This document shows positions 33,890-42,698 of a DNA stretch of 46,789 nt, one piece after another. The notes under the pieces were generated by a model. It was not told the origin of the DNA, did no database searches, and worked only from the letters and a program-made list of their open reading frames with translations. Within the stretch, counting starts at the first letter, position 1. The number at the start of each line of letters is the position of its first letter. The stretch is from contig JAFSDX010000133.1 in assembly GCA_017436025.1 (NCBI GenBank), positions 1 through 46,789 on the forward strand. The letters are read 5' to 3'. The DNA comes from Thermoguttaceae bacterium. Lineage in GTDB: Bacteria; Planctomycetota; Planctomycetia; Pirellulales; Thermoguttaceae. The position numbers and the translations under genes were made by a program.

Positions 33890-36800
33890 TTATTCGTCGT
33901 CTTCGCAAACGACGCGGAAACCGACGTCGAACACCTTCGCCCAACTCGGCTGCGACGAGCGGAAGTCGGCGGCGGCTCGGTAAGGACGGTCGCGCCAAGA
34001 ACCGCCGCAAACGACGCGCTCCGACGGCTGCGAGTCGAGAAGCGGAACGCCGAAATCGGGCGCCGCGACGTCCGCCGTCCATTCGGCGACGTTTCCGAAC
34101 ATATCGAAGAGGCCGAACGGGTTCGGACGGTACGAGCCGGGAATTTCCGAGAGGAAACCGCCGTCGCAGAAGGCGCGCGACTTCGGAATCCAGTCGTCGT
34201 AATACGAGGCCGCCGCCGGAACGCGCTCGTGATAATATTGGTCGATAATGAACTCGATCAACATTTGGTCGGCGAGGTTCGCGTCGCGGGAAAAGTCGGC
34301 GTCGAGCGGGCCGAACGAGGTCGGCGTCGTCGTTCCGGCGCGAGCGGCGCGCTCCCATTCGGCGGCGGTCGGGAGACGGAAACGCTTGCCGGTCTTCTTC
34401 GAAAGCCAATCGCAGAACGCGACCGCGTCCGTCCAAGAGACGCGGCAGGCGGGAAGAAGCGGGGAATTGACGTAAAAACCGCGAATGCCGTGGCTTAGCC
34501 CGAGTCGCGATTCGACGCGAGCGTCGTGCGCCGGGTTGAAAACTTCGAGCTGCTCGTTGGTGATTTCGAAGGTTCCGATCCAAAACGCTTTGCCGCCGTC
34601 GGTCGCGGCGACTTCCTCGGCTCCGGCGGTTTGCGGGGCGTCGGCGGATTTTGCGTCGGCTTTTTCGGCGTTCGTCGCCGCCGGGATTTTCGTCAAATAG
34701 AGCGGGACGTTCGGCGCGAGGTCGATTCGACGGAGCGTTTCCGGCGAGCGTCGGCGTTCGCTAAGTTTCGCGAGCGCAAGCGCTTGGAAGTCGGCGCTTC
34801 GTTTCGACGCGAAGTAACGGGAACGCTCCGGCTCGACGTATTTGGCGCCCGTGTCGGCGGCCCAAGCGAGTTCGTTCGAACTGGTGCGCGTCGACGAAAT
34901 AAGGCGGTCGTGTTCCGGACGCTTTTCGGCGACGCGGCTCCACTCGGCGCGGTTCGGCGATTCGCAGCCTTCCGAACCGGGGCGACCGGCCCAAAGTTCG
35001 CGGATTTTGGCGGCGTAAACGGCGTCGGTTGCGAAACGTTTTTCAAACGCGGCGCGGAGTTCCGAACCGTTCGGGAATTGACGCTTGCCGGCGGCGACGT
35101 CGGCGATTAAGCGCTTCGTCTCGGCGGTCGCGAAGGGCGAAAACGGAATTTTCGACCAACCGGTTTCGAGACGACCGGCGGAAACGGCGCCGTCGTAACG
35201 CTCGCCGCGCGCCGTTTCCGAATCGTCGACGACGTTCGCGTAAAGTTTTTGAAGCGCGACGCGGTTTTTGTTCCATTTTTCGACGCGCTCCATCCCGGCG
35301 TATTCGCCCCAAGTCCCGTGATATGGGGCGTTCATATCGATCCAAGAGATCAAAATGTCCCAAGCGTCGGCGTCGAGGACGAGACCGTAATGGTCGTCGC
35401 GGAGGATTTGGAACAACTCGGTCGCGCGAGCGGAAAACTCCGCCGGTTCGAGGAGACGAGCGTCGCTCTCGAGACCCGGGCGGCGAACGTAGCGCGCTAA
35501 ATTAATGTAGGACGTCGAGAAATTGCCGACGTTCGGCTGCCCGCCGATGAACGCGGTGCGGTAGTCGTCGACAATTTTGCCGCCGCGCAAGTCGAACGGA
35601 ACGACGCCCCAACCGGAATCGGCGCCGTCGTGACAAGCGACGCAGTAACGGTCGAGAACCGGCTGAACTTCGCGCTCGAACGAGAAACCGCGAGTCGGGC
35701 CGCGCCAAGGAGCGATTTCGTCCGGCTCTTTGCCCGACTGGAACGCGGTCAGGTCGATCGGGTTCGTCGCGTCTTGGTCTTCGTGGCAGCCGACGCAAGA
35801 AACGAACTCGCCCGGTTGACCGACGAACCAACTGCGCATCTGTTGGAGCGCGACGCCGTTTTCGTCGAGCGGTTGGAGCGCGATCGGGGTGTTCGCCGGA
35901 ATTTTGAAGAGCGCGGAACCGTCTTCGGCGATCGGAACCGTTCCGAGAATTTGCCGGACGTCCCAAGGCCCGTCGACGCCGACGATCGCGTTCATTCCGC
36001 CGATTTCCGGATAGGCGTAGTTGTAGGAGAAGACGCGGAAGCTCTTCGCCGTTCCGCGCGGAACGCCCTTCAGGCCGTCGCCGAAATAAACGTCGGCGAC
36101 GTAAACCGTCGCTTCGTCGGCGCTTGGGTCGACGCGGTCGAGAACGACCGGCGGAGCCTCCGTCTCGCGCCAAGGAACCGGCTCGAAACAAGCGGAGTCG
36201 GCGGTTTCGGCCAACGCGATCATATTGTCGAAACGGTCGACGAGGTAAAGGCCCCAAGGCGCGTCGGCATTCGGCTGCGCGGAGACGAGGAAATAATCTT
36301 CGCTGAGCGGAACCGGCGCCATATAGCGCGGCCAACTCTCGTCGACGATGTTGTCGCCGTGCAGCGTCGAGTAATATTTTTCGTCCGTTCGCGACTCGAT
36401 TTTTTTCGGATAGCCGCAAATTCGCTCGACCGCGCCCTTTTGGTCGACTCGGCCCCGCTGCGCGTCGAAAAGGACGAGTTCGCCGAAGCGCGGGACGCCG
36501 TGATGGCCCGAAACGACCGCGACGAACTTCGTCGTCGAACCGGGGATCGGCTCGGCGTAGTTCGCGCTAACCGGCCAAAAGCCGTTACTTCCGTAAAACG
36601 CTTTCTGTTGCGTTCCGTCCGGGTTCGCGGTAAAGAGGCGGCGACCGGCGACGTGCGGAATATCCGTGTATTCCCAACGGAGGTAAAGGAGTTGGCCGTT
36701 TGGAAGGAGCGTCGGGAACCAGTTGTGTTCCTGATCGAACGCGAGGCGGCGAATCGAACCGTCGGCGTTTTTGCGGTAAAGGTTGGCGACCCGGCGCGTT

Positions 36801-38638
36801 CCCTGCATACAAGGAACCGCGGCGTAACCGGCGTTCGAGGTGAAGACGACGCCGCCGTCCGGGAGGTAACAAGCGTCGTAACTTTCGGCGTCCGGGAAGC
36901 GCGGAAGGATTTCGCGAAACGCTTCGTCGGTCGGCGCGCCCTTTTCGGCGGCGAGCAGGTCGAGTTCGAAGACGTTGAAAACGCCGTCGCGGGTCAGCGA
37001 CGAGAAGAGCGCCTTCTCCGCGTCGAAATGGAGGCAAAGGTCGCCGAGGAAGGTCGGGTAATCGGGCGCGAAGAGCGTCGTCGAGGTCGGGAGCGCGGCG
37101 TCGGCGTCGGCGGAGAGCGGGTCGACGTCGGCGTCGACCGTCGGGAGCGCGAGGACGCGGAGCTTGTCGTCGAAGTTGCGCGGAACCGCTTCATGACTTT
37201 CGTAATTCTGCGCGAACCCGAGGTTTCCGGCGTCGCGGAGGACGTAGAGAACGCGGTCGAAATCGACGAGCGGGTTCGCGCGGCCGACGAAGGCGTAAAG
37301 TCGGACGGCGCCGAGGAAGTCGTCGGCGATTCGTCGGGCGGCGTCGACGGAGAGTTCCGGAGCGGCGAACGCGGCGGCGATTTCCGAGTCGGCGGCTTCG
37401 AACGCGACGAGGCGTTTTTCGGCTCCGCTCAAGTAGTCGTCTTCTCCGGTTTCTTCGCGGAAACGGTCGAGCGCGGCGCGGGCGCGGGCGAGCAAGTCGC
37501 GGCGCTTGGCGAGCGACCAATCGAACCGGCGCGACGTCGGAAGGGTCGCGAACGTCGGCGCGTTTTGCGCAGATTGGCTGTTTGGCTTAAATTGGTTATT
37601 TTGTGCAATTTGATTATTTTGCGCGGTTTGACCGTCGGCGGCGCTCGGCGTTTCCGGAGCGATTTCGACGAGAACGGCGAGGGAACGCGTTTCCGGTCGC
37701 GTCGCGGCGTCGGAATCCGCGTCGGAATCGGCGTCGAGCGACGGCGTTTGAAGCGCGAACATTCCGGGAACGTAAGTTAGTTCGTCGCAAGGGTTAGCTT
37801 TGGCGATTTCGGCGGCTTTCTCCGCGGCGGGGTCGACGACGGTCGCGGAAAGACGGGACGCCGGGACGAGCGCGACGGTCGTTTCGAGCGCGAAATGAGC
37901 GTCGAACTTGGCGCCCGACTCGCCTTTGAGGGCGCGGTCGCGGGCGTAATCGAGGTACCAACCGCCGCTCCAAGGCGTCGGCGTCCAACCGGTCGTTTTG
38001 GCGATTTCCGATTGAGCGATCGAGCGCGGCTCGCCCCAAAACGCGGCGGCGTCGGCGATTTCGGCGCTTGGCTTGAATTTTGGAACGAATTTGAGCGCGC
38101 AAACGTGCGGGATGTGAATCGTCTTCGTATCGAAGCGGAGCGTTTTGACGCCCGGCGCCGCGACGTTGAAATCGAGCTGCTTTTCCCAACGCGCTCGGCT
38201 CGTTTGCCAAGAGTCGAACGCCGTTTTGAAGACCGTTCCGACTTCGGCGCCGTCGAAAACGAAGCGCATCGGGCGGCTTTCGTTCGACGCGTAAAACGCC
38301 CAAAGCTCGTATTCTCCGGCGCTTGGGAACGCGACGTCGTATTCGACGAACGTGTCCGGCCGACCGCCGGTGCAGAGGCAAACGGCGGCGTCGGAGTAAG
38401 GGAGCCCGCCGCGAACGACGTTCCCGCGCTCGAACCATTCGGAGCGAATCGTCCGCGAGAAGTCGGGAGACGCCGGATTTAAGGAATTTGAGGGCGCGGC
38501 GTCGGGGGCGAGCGGAGCGTCGGACGTCGGGGAAACGTCGGACGCGGCGACGGGAAGCGACGTCGGAACGCCGAGTCCGAAGGCGAACGCGGCGGCGCCG
38601 AGCGCGAACGTTGAAATTGGGGAGAAGAAGCGGCACAT
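33890..38638 (-). CDS. Large exported cytochrome c/FGE-like fusion protein
   Basis: 1582 residues. An N-terminal signal (FALGAAAFAFGLG) is followed by a carbohydrate-binding-like region, then a Gln/Asn-rich stretch (residues about 340-358), a beta-propeller-like part with HNWFPTLLPNGQLLYLRWEY that recalls the HZS-alpha middle domain, two haem motifs CVGCH (948-952) and CVACH (999-1003), and a C-terminal FGE-like domain (about 1310-1580: FWIGTFEITNEQLEVF, RFRLPTAAEWERAARAG, FGLFDMFGNVAEWTAD). It is therefore a periplasmic or surface protein with covalent haem. Similar fusions are known in Planctomycetota; the electron partner and substrate are unknown. The start has AAAGG upstream. Confidence 0.88.
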   Translation of the reverse strand: MCRFFSPISTFALGAAAFAFGLGVPTSLPVAASDVSPTSDAPLAPDAAPSNSLNPASPDFSRTIRSEWFERGNVVRGGLPYSDAAVCLCTGGRPDTFVEYDVAFPSAGEYELWAFYASNESRPMRFVFDGAEVGTVFKTAFDSWQTSRARWEKQLDFNVAAPGVKTLRFDTKTIHIPHVCALKFVPKFKPSAEIADAAAFWGEPRSIAQSEIAKTTGWTPTPWSGGWYLDYARDRALKGESGAKFDAHFALETTVALVPASRLSATVVDPAAEKAAEIAKANPCDELTYVPGMFALQTPSLDADSDADSDAATRPETRSLAVLVEIAPETPSAADGQTAQNNQIAQNNQFKPNSQSAQNAPTFATLPTSRRFDWSLAKRRDLLARARAALDRFREETGEDDYLSGAEKRLVAFEAADSEIAAAFAAPELSVDAARRIADDFLGAVRLYAFVGRANPLVDFDRVLYVLRDAGNLGFAQNYESHEAVPRNFDDKLRVLALPTVDADVDPLSADADAALPTSTTLFAPDYPTFLGDLCLHFDAEKALFSSLTRDGVFNVFELDLLAAEKGAPTDEAFREILPRFPDAESYDACYLPDGGVVFTSNAGYAAVPCMQGTRRVANLYRKNADGSIRRLAFDQEHNWFPTLLPNGQLLYLRWEYTDIPHVAGRRLFTANPDGTQQKAFYGSNGFWPVSANYAEPIPGSTTKFVAVVSGHHGVPRFGELVLFDAQRGRVDQKGAVERICGYPKKIESRTDEKYYSTLHGDNIVDESWPRYMAPVPLSEDYFLVSAQPNADAPWGLYLVDRFDNMIALAETADSACFEPVPWRETEAPPVVLDRVDPSADEATVYVADVYFGDGLKGVPRGTAKSFRVFSYNYAYPEIGGMNAIVGVDGPWDVRQILGTVPIAEDGSALFKIPANTPIALQPLDENGVALQQMRSWFVGQPGEFVSCVGCHEDQDATNPIDLTAFQSGKEPDEIAPWRGPTRGFSFEREVQPVLDRYCVACHDGADSGWGVVPFDLRGGKIVDDYRTAFIGGQPNVGNFSTSYINLARYVRRPGLESDARLLEPAEFSARATELFQILRDDHYGLVLDADAWDILISWIDMNAPYHGTWGEYAGMERVEKWNKNRVALQKLYANVVDDSETARGERYDGAVSAGRLETGWSKIPFSPFATAETKRLIADVAAGKRQFPNGSELRAAFEKRFATDAVYAAKIRELWAGRPGSEGCESPNRAEWSRVAEKRPEHDRLISSTRTSSNELAWAADTGAKYVEPERSRYFASKRSADFQALALAKLSERRRSPETLRRIDLAPNVPLYLTKIPAATNAEKADAKSADAPQTAGAEEVAATDGGKAFWIGTFEITNEQLEVFNPAHDARVESRLGLSHGIRGFYVNSPLLPACRVSWTDAVAFCDWLSKKTGKRFRLPTAAEWERAARAGTTTPTSFGPLDADFSRDANLADQMLIEFIIDQYYHERVPAAASYYDDWIPKSRAFCDGGFLSEIPGSYRPNPFGLFDMFGNVAEWTADVAAPDFGVPLLDSQPSERVVCGGSWRDRPYRAAADFRSSQPSWAKVFDVGFRVVCEDDE

Positions 38639-38816
38639 AGACGACCTTTCGAAGGGGCGGCGGCGCGAAACGTCGAGCGAGTCGAACGCCGACGCCGGAA
38701 ACGGGGAAGGAAAATGGAAAGTGAAAATGAAAAAACGGGGACGCCGCGCGTCGACGGAGCGGAACGAGCGGCGTTAAGGCGGGGAAAACGCGTCGACTTT
38801 GCCGAAAAAACGGGCG

Positions 38817-41108
38817 TTAATCGGCGATTTCCGGAGAGGCGACGTCTTTGGGTGCGAGGGGCGTCGAAGACGGGAGAAACTCGAGCCCGGCGATTCGCGC
38901 GGAACCGTCCGCCGCCGTTTCGATCGTAACGCGAGCCCGAACGGCGCGCGCCGAGCGGTCAAGCGCTTGGGCTTCCTTCAACTCTTCCTCGAACTCCTTC
39001 GGAACGGTCGGGAACTCGTCGACGCCTGGGAATTGGAGCGCCGTCCTCGTCCGTCGCGACGTTCGCCGCCCGACGAGGAGGACTTCGTCGGAAGCGAGGG
39101 ACGCCGGGCGCTCCGACGTTCTCCGCGTCGCCCAAGCGACGTCGGTTTCCGGGTCGCGGCGCAAGACGACGTAAACCGGGCCTAAGGCGTAACTTTCGTC
39201 GACAACCGGCGTCGCGTCGCCGTCGCCGAGAAGGACGTCGTTAACTTTGCGCCGTTCCGGGTTGACTTGGTCGGCGAAGGGGTAGTCGAGCGAAAGGTAA
39301 GGGGTGTCGCGACCGCGCCCGAACGTTTGAAAGTCGCCGTAATCGTAAACGCGATCGACCGCCGCTTCGACGACGAACGACTCGACCGGAACGAACGGAC
39401 GGTTCGCTTCGAAGGCGATAAAACCGAGAATCGCGAACTGCGCGGCGACGACGGCGGCGAGAGCGCAAGTCTTGAGGCGGCGGGGCGTTTCGGCGGTTTC
39501 TTGCGCGTCGTCGGATTGCGGGGCGGCGGACGTTTCGGCGGCGGTCGGAGCGTCGAGCGCGTCGGCGAGGAACGCCGGTTCGCGGAGGGCGGTTTCGGCG
39601 CCTTGCGCGTCTTGCGATTGCGCGGCGTCGAGTCGAGCGCGGAGCCGAGCGAGGAAGAACGCGGCGCTAAAGAGGGCGACCGAAATCGCGCCGAAGAAGC
39701 AAGCGGCGAGCGTCGCGTCGTCGAGGTCGAACGCGAAATAACGCAACGTCAACCAAATAAGGAAGTAAAAAACGCCGAACCAATAAAGGGCCGCGTTCCG
39801 GAACGCGCCGACGAGGAACGCGACGCTCGCGACCGCGAGAACGAGAACGTTCGTCCAAGCCGCGGAAATAATCGCGACCGCCTCTCGAAGAGGTTCGCTC
39901 GGAAAGTTCCAATAGGTCGAAAGTTGCGGGGCGGGCGGAGCGAGGGGGCCGAGAAAGAAGGGCAAAAGCATTAGCGTCGCGATCCCGACCGGCGAAACGA
40001 GCAAAGCGCGTCGCGCCGGGCCCTTCGCGAAAAGTTCGGGACGCTTCCGCCGAGCGGCGAAAAACGTCGCGAGCGCGACCGCTCCGCAAAGGGCGAAAAA
40101 GCCGACGTTCGCCGGAATGGAGTAGACGGCGGGCCAATTAGCGCGCTCGTCGTAAAATTCGTAACGCGAATAGATAAGGAGGAAAATAAAGAACGGCGCG
40201 GCGCTAAGGAAACGCAACTTCGACGCGACGAAACGGTCGGCGACAAGTTTCAAACCGGCGAAATAAACGAACGCGGCGAGGAAGAATAGGTAAAATAGAT
40301 TGAAGAAGCCGACGAAGGCGCTCGACCGCAACCAAACGCAATATTGGAGCGACGCCCAAAAGACGCCCAAAAGCGCGTAAAGGAGCTGGACGCCGCTCGC
40401 GTTGCGTCGGACGCCCCAACGGTACCCCAACGCGGCGAAAATCGGGAGCGAAAGCGCGGCGTTCGGGAGTTCGGGGAAGAAAGACGCCGGAGAAAACGGG
40501 GTCGGGCGGTCGAGCGAGATCGCGGCGATCGTCCAAACGACGAGAAGCGGGACGGCGAGGTAGTGCGTCGCGGCGCGGTCGCCGAAAAACGCGACGCCGA
40601 ACGCGAGGGCGCCCCAAAGCCAATACGCCGTCGGAAATTCAATCTCGAACCGGAAAATTTCCGCGAACTGCCAAACGCTCAGCCCGAAAACGAACGCGCC
40701 GAGGAAGAAGAGAGCCGCCGAGAAATTGGGGCGCTTGCCGAGTCGCGCCGCGAAACCGCCGAGGTTGGCAAGCGCGAGCGAACCGACTAAAACGCCGATT
40801 TTGAACGACTTGCCGAGATGAGCCCAAGTTTGCGACAAAATGAAATAAAGGGCGATTCCGAGCGCGAGCGCGCCGAGCGTCGCCGTCGCGAAGACGAGGA
40901 CGCGACCGAAAGCGTCGCGGCGGTCGGGACGAACGGCTGACGAACCGACGGACGTCGGCGTCGCGTCGGGGCGTTCGATGTAAAGAGCGCGAAGTCGGGC
41001 CGCCGTTTCCGCGTCGAAATAATTGTTGGCGAGCCAATAATCGATTTCCGTTTGAAGCCAACGAAACGCGTGTCGCGGCAGGCTCCGTTTGGGGGTTGCG
41101 TCGGACAT
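38817..41108 (-). CDS. DUF2157-type multi-pass membrane protein with GDYXXLXY-like tail
   Basis: 763 residues. A cytosolic N-terminal part (ETEIDYWLANNYFDAETAARLR) matches the DUF2157 head, followed by many hydrophobic helices (for example FATATLGALALGIALYFILS and FKIGVLVGSLALANLGGF) and a C-terminal soluble part with VYDYGDFQTFGRGRDTPYLSLDY, which fits the GDYXXLXY family. The combination is seen in Planctomycetota and other bacteria. Function unknown. The start at 41108 has AAGGAAAG upstream; the in-frame extension to 41234 would cross the promoter. The C-terminal 120 residues have several acidic loops. Confidence 0.87.
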   Translation of the reverse strand: MSDATPKRSLPRHAFRWLQTEIDYWLANNYFDAETAARLRALYIERPDATPTSVGSSAVRPDRRDAFGRVLVFATATLGALALGIALYFILSQTWAHLGKSFKIGVLVGSLALANLGGFAARLGKRPNFSAALFFLGAFVFGLSVWQFAEIFRFEIEFPTAYWLWGALAFGVAFFGDRAATHYLAVPLLVVWTIAAISLDRPTPFSPASFFPELPNAALSLPIFAALGYRWGVRRNASGVQLLYALLGVFWASLQYCVWLRSSAFVGFFNLFYLFFLAAFVYFAGLKLVADRFVASKLRFLSAAPFFIFLLIYSRYEFYDERANWPAVYSIPANVGFFALCGAVALATFFAARRKRPELFAKGPARRALLVSPVGIATLMLLPFFLGPLAPPAPQLSTYWNFPSEPLREAVAIISAAWTNVLVLAVASVAFLVGAFRNAALYWFGVFYFLIWLTLRYFAFDLDDATLAACFFGAISVALFSAAFFLARLRARLDAAQSQDAQGAETALREPAFLADALDAPTAAETSAAPQSDDAQETAETPRRLKTCALAAVVAAQFAILGFIAFEANRPFVPVESFVVEAAVDRVYDYGDFQTFGRGRDTPYLSLDYPFADQVNPERRKVNDVLLGDGDATPVVDESYALGPVYVVLRRDPETDVAWATRRTSERPASLASDEVLLVGRRTSRRTRTALQFPGVDEFPTVPKEFEEELKEAQALDRSARAVRARVTIETAADGSARIAGLEFLPSSTPLAPKDVASPEIAD

Positions 41109-41205
41109 AACGACTTTCCTTGGAGAAATATGGGTGATTTGCCGTTTTTGACGTTTGGGTGAATTTTGACGCGTCGAAGAGCTGGGGAAACGACGCTCTG
41201 GGGGT

Positions 41206-41234
41206 ATTATAATCGACGCGCCGTCGCATTTCAA
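41206..41234 (-). promoter_or_regulatory. Promoter for the DUF2157 gene
   Basis: On the minus strand TTGAAA (41234-41229), 17-base spacer, TATAAT (41211-41206), about 100 bases ahead of the start at 41108. The gap 41109-41877 also holds repeat copy B, A-tract DNA and the rpsU promoter and leader. Confidence 0.72.
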
Positions 41235-41303
41235 GCGTTTCGGGGGAAAAATTGAAATTTTTTTTGACGCAGGGAGAACGGCAAAAAAACGACGCTCCTA
41301 TAG

Positions 41304-41360
41304 TAATATCGACAACACGATGTAGCGCTCGCTTAAAAAACGGGCGGCGATTTTGCAAAA
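41304..41360 (+). repeat. Interspersed element, copy B
   Basis: Identical to 1583-1611 over 29 bases and similar onward to GCAAAA at 41355-41360. It lies about 70 bases upstream of the -35 of the DUF2157 promoter (opposite strand) and about 520 bases ahead of rpsU. The left flank is TCCTATAG rather than AT-rich repeat, so the element boundary is at 1583/41304. Confidence 0.7.
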
Positions 41361-41501
41361 AAAGGGCCGAAACGGGAGCGAAACGACGCGGCTCCGGAAA
41401 GTAAAGTGCGGCGGAAGGAAGCGGAAAAAGAAAAAACGGCGGAAAAAACGAAAAAATCGAAAAAAAATGGAGAAAATGGCGAAAAAATCGCTAGCGGGCG
41501 C

Positions 41502-41529
41502 TGGACGCCTTGCGCTATTCGGGTATATT
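41502..41529 (+). promoter_or_regulatory. Predicted rpsU promoter with upstream A-tracts
   Basis: TGGACG (41502-41507), 16-base spacer, TATATT (41524-41529). Upstream, 41426-41488 has repeated A-tracts (AAAAAA, AAAAAAAA, AAAA) spaced about 8-12 bases, likely curved DNA. The leader to rpsU is about 340 bases. Confidence 0.45.
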
Positions 41530-41783
41530 TAAAGGACGTTCCTTTCGTGGAATCGCTCTCCCTTGCAATGTTTGAGGCAAGGTTGGCGCGGTCGCGAAGA
41601 CGAAAGGAGATTGACGCTAAAACGGAGAAGCGGGATGCCGCGACGGCCTGAAAGCGTCGAGAGGAAAATAAACGATTGCCGACGGTCGGCGTTGGACGCG
41701 TTTTTTCGAACGCGGCGCCGTCGTCGTTATTTTGGAGTCAATTCGACGCAAGCGGCGTTTTCGGAACGCGTTAAGCGCAGGGC

Positions 41784-41820
41784 CCGACCGGGTCGGCGCG
41801 TCGCGAGGCGATCTCGCGAC
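41784..41820 (+). other. Two hairpins in the rpsU leader
   Basis: CCGAC (41784-41788) pairs with GTCGG (41792-41796), and GTCGCGAG (41800-41807) pairs perfectly with CTCGCGAC (41813-41820). They lie 58 bases ahead of the rpsU start and could be part of an autoregulatory structure. Confidence 0.45.
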
Positions 41821-41877
41821 CGTTGGCGCGCGCCGCGACGAAGCGACTTAAACCGCCAATTTTGGAGGATTAGTTTA

Positions 41878-42075
41878 ATGGTCAAGCTCACTTTGCGCGA
41901 AAAAGAAACGATTCAAGACGCCGTTCGTCGCTTCCGCAAGCTCGTCGAACGCAGCGGGATCAAAAAGGAAATGCGTCGTCGCGAAAATTATGAAAAGCCG
42001 AGCGAAACGAAACGTCGCGCTCGCCTTCGCGCCGAACGCCGCGCCGTTCGCGCTTCGAAGATGGCCGCTCGCTAA
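41878..42075 (+). CDS. rpsU: 30S ribosomal protein S21
   Basis: 65 residues, the usual S21 length. [20 protein letters not shown] at the start is the S21 pattern, followed by [22 protein letters not shown] and a basic tail. S21 is in the 30S platform near the 3' end of 16S rRNA and helps initiation. TTGGAGGAT lies eight bases before the ATG; a much longer in-frame extension to 41563 is a non-coding leader. A terminator follows at 42204. Confidence 0.95.
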   Translation: MVKLTLREKETIQDAVRRFRKLVERSGIKKEMRRRENYEKPSETKRRARLRAERRAVRASKMAAR

Positions 42076-42203
42076 TCTTCATTGGAAAATAGCCGAATTT
42101 TTCGAAAATAACGTTGACGCCGACTTTTAGGGCGCGTTGATTAATCGAATAATCGATAAAACGCGTTGCAAACGGTTGTCGTTGAAAAATTCGGAACCGA
42201 TTC

Positions 42204-42238
42204 AAACGCCGTTCGTCGCATTCGAGCGGCGTTTTTTT
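42204..42238 (+). terminator. Intrinsic terminator after rpsU
   Basis: AACGCCG (42205-42211) pairs with CGGCGTT (42226-42232), and T-run follows. It lies 130 bases after the stop. Confidence 0.75.
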
Positions 42239-42240
42239 GT

Positions 42241-42300
42241 TCTTGCGCGCGATTTCCTGTTTTTGAGCGTTTTTTTTCTTGCGCGCGATTTTCTGTTTTT
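42241..42300 (+). repeat. 36-bp near-duplication after the rpsU terminator
   Basis: TCTTGCGCGCGATTT then CTGTTTTT occurs at 42241-42264 and 42277-42300, differing at one base. The rest of the gap 42076-42698 shows no gene; the next promoter is at 42585. Confidence 0.7.
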
Positions 42301-42584
42301 AAAACGCTTTTTGTTTTAGGTTGCGATTTCTGTGGTTTGAACGATTTTAGCGATTGGTTTAAACTTTTCAACGACCGACCGACGACCGAGGAAAAGCTCC
42401 TTACTTTTCGACCCGTTGGGAAAATCGCTCTTCTTGCTTTCCGACGCCGCCAAACGTCGCGCAGAACGCAAAAACGACGCGGCGATTCGTCCCGACGCTC
42501 GGCGCGCTTTTCGTTCCGCTCTTAGACGGCGCTCAAAAACGTTATTCGGCGTCGTATTTCGCCGATAAAATTTTGCGAAAACTC

Positions 42585-42613
42585 TTGACTTTTTACGTCG
42601 CGTCGCGTATAAT
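42585..42613 (+). promoter_or_regulatory. Promoter for the duplicated secreted protein
   Basis: TTGACT (42585-42590), 17-base spacer, TATAAT (42608-42613). It matches the consensus closely. The leader is about 80 bases. Confidence 0.75.
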
Positions 42614-42698
42614 GATCGGCGGCGCGGTGTAACCAATGGTCGACGGCCCGGTAAATCGCGTTATTCCTTTGTTTAGACCAAAAGAAGGAGCGGGAAAT

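Noticed and set aside
35630..37780. A 716-residue plus-strand frame opposite the giant cytochrome gene
   Set aside because: It lies wholly inside a well-supported gene on the other strand, has an Arg/Glu/Val-rich make-up and no ribosome binding site; typical shadow of GC-rich coding DNA.
41563..41877. A longer S21 with an N-terminal extension
   Set aside because: The extension has no similarity to S21 and the ATG at 41878 has a strong ribosome binding site.
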